Assembly: GCA_027063105.1 (NCBI GenBank)
Contig: JAMOSL010000189.1
Span: forward strand, 1-25,619
From: Campylobacteraceae bacterium
GTDB taxonomy: Bacteria > Campylobacterota > Campylobacteria > Campylobacterales > Sulfurovaceae
DNA: 25,619 nt
Reading direction: 5' to 3'
Shown here in pieces: positions 24,737-25,619 of this stretch; positions within the stretch are counted from its first letter, which is position 1; each line of letters begins with the position of its first letter. A program made the position numbers and the translations under genes. The notes beneath the pieces are model-generated. The model searched no databases. It was given only the letters and a program-made list of their open reading frames with translations, and was not told where the DNA came from.

Positions 24737-25487
24737 TTATTAAAATAAATCTTCTACCATCTCTAGCAGTCTTTACTGCTACATATTTATTTGGAAATGC
24801 TTCTCTAAGTTGTTCTAATGCAATTTGAACTAATATACCATCTAATGGCCTAGTTTTACCTTTCCCATTAATATTAACATGTTCTATTACAGGTTCAATA
24901 TAACTTCTTATCATCTCTTGCTGTGTTGTTAAAAATTCGGCTATTTCTAATTTTATATATAAATCATGAGTACTAAACAACCAATTAAATAGCATATAAG
25001 ATAAAGCATTATATCTATATCCCTCTTTACCAATTAAAAGTGCTGCATCTTCTCCATCTATAAATATTAGAGCTGTATTATCAACAACATCAACTTCAAC
25101 AATATCAATATTAAAACAACTAATTTTCATAAGTTCTTGTAACTCTTTCTCTATCTTCTCTGATAATTCAAAATTATTATTATCAGGTCTTTTTTCTTTA
25201 TAATCATCTTCAAAAAAACTATCAAGAACCTCTTTTTCAGAAATAGGCTTCTCTATATCTTTTTTTTCTGTAACTATCTTTTCTTCTTGAATAACTTTAC
25301 TATATTCTTCAACTTCCTCATTTGTATCACACACAACAATAATAATAGCACTCTTTTTCATAAAGCCTAAGAGTCCTTTTGATGGATGCTGAATGACTTC
25401 AGATTTCAACTCCGAAACAGAACACTCTAAATTAATAGACGCCTTTTCATAAGCCTCTTCAAGAGTTGGAGCTTCTATTCTCATCAT
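24708..25487 (-). CDS. jag: Jag/KhpB RNA-binding protein
   Basis: Cytoplasmic RNA-binding protein with three parts: an N-terminal Jag-N domain (1-52, MRIEAPTLEEAYEKASINLEC ... KGLLGFMKKS), a charged linker (about 53-105), and a KH domain with GKEG (153-156). An R3H domain follows (about 195-250, with ARDGRRF). The family (KhpB/EloR) binds many RNAs and influences envelope growth in Gram-positives; its role in Campylobacterota is unknown. Its length of 259 is usual. AGGAG stands well placed before the first of two adjacent ATG codons. The start overlaps the yidC stop by four bases, and its end overlaps mnmE. Confidence 0.93.
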   Translation of the reverse strand: MMRIEAPTLEEAYEKASINLECSVSELKSEVIQHPSKGLLGFMKKSAIIIVVCDTNEEVEEYSKVIQEEKIVTEKKDIEKPISEKEVLDSFFEDDYKEKRPDNNNFELSEKIEKELQELMKISCFNIDIVEVDVVDNTALIFIDGEDAALLIGKEGYRYNALSYMLFNWLFSTHDLYIKLEIAEFLTTQQEMIRSYIEPVIEHVNINGKGKTRPLDGILVQIALEQLREAFPNKYVAVKTARDGRRFILINEFNSRKDG

Positions 25488-25618
25488 TTTTGGCTCTCCT
25501 CTTTTTTATTATGTGCCAGAGCTATAGCATCTTTATGTTTTGCATAAGCTATATTTATATAATATTGTTGAGCAATTGAGAGAACATTATTTGTTAGCCA
25601 ATATAGAACTAATCCTGA
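25484..25618 (-). CDS. yidC: membrane insertase YidC, C-terminal end (partial)
   Basis: The last 44 codons of a gene entering from the right edge. The translation begins SGLVLYWLTNNVLSIAQQYYIN, which is the conserved final membrane segment of YidC/Oxa1, followed by a short lysine- and glutamate-rich tail. The TGA stop overlaps the jag start (ATGA). YidC inserts proteins into the inner membrane together with or apart from Sec; with ffh, two steps of co-translational membrane insertion are in this window. The rest of the gene is outside. Confidence 0.93.
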   Translation of the reverse strand, partial: SGLVLYWLTNNVLSIAQQYYINIAYAKHKDAIALAHNKKEESQK

Positions 25619-25619
25619 T

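Noticed and set aside
1..25619. CRISPR array, tRNA or rRNA genes
   Set aside because: No regularly spaced repeats, no tRNA-like folds with conserved arms and no rRNA sequence were seen in the intergenic regions.

Overview
The window looks like a chromosomal segment of a low-GC Campylobacterota (order Campylobacterales, Sulfurimonas/Arcobacter-like). Evidence is the low GC, the conserved yidC-jag-mnmE order, Campylobacterota-type NadB, Ffh and dimeric dUTPase, and promoters built on extended -10 boxes of the TGnTATAAT kind. Genus cannot be fixed from the sequence alone.

Layout. 1-2,300: a large secreted DUF4214 protein, minus strand, with an eight-base G:C tract in its promoter. 2,300-4,700: an accessory island with two paralogous KilA-N DNA-binding genes, each bordered by direct repeats. 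One repeat is a 136-bp copy of the 3' end of the neighbouring histidinol-phosphatase gene. 4,694-8,504: minus-strand hisK and leuC behind their own promoter, then dnaX, which carries a possible frameshift signal. 8,574-11,534: a minus-strand operon of a small lipoprotein, nadB and nhaD. 11,505-11,954: dciA-like gene, whose 5' end overlaps that of the lipoprotein gene. 11,973-13,319: ffh. 13,423-15,003: AMP-forming acyl-CoA ligase resembling the exosortase-A-associated family, though no exosortase is present. 15,016-22,024: a pseudopilin cluster (three minus-strand prepilins behind a 1,321-residue Calx-beta/lectin-like secreted protein, plus a divergent FimT/GspH-like prepilin). 22,034-22,714: dut. 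22,711-25,618: minus-strand yidC (partial), jag, mnmE and a lipoprotein.

Most of the window is core housekeeping (NAD and leucine/histidine synthesis, DNA replication, SRP and membrane-protein insertion, tRNA modification). The most unusual part is 2,683-4,850. There the hisK tail is present twice (133/136 identical, all three differences synonymous) on both sides of a KilA-N gene. A second KilA-N gene is bounded by a 35-bp repeat that begins at the same hisK 3' end. This looks like repeated insertion of small KilA-N elements at one gene tail with restoration of the target. No recombinase gene is visible. Both KilA-N promoters hold paired repeats with a shared AGATAA core, which suggests autoregulation.

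Identifications come from motif recognition by eye. No database search was run. Positions near 4,670-4,740 may be off by one base.
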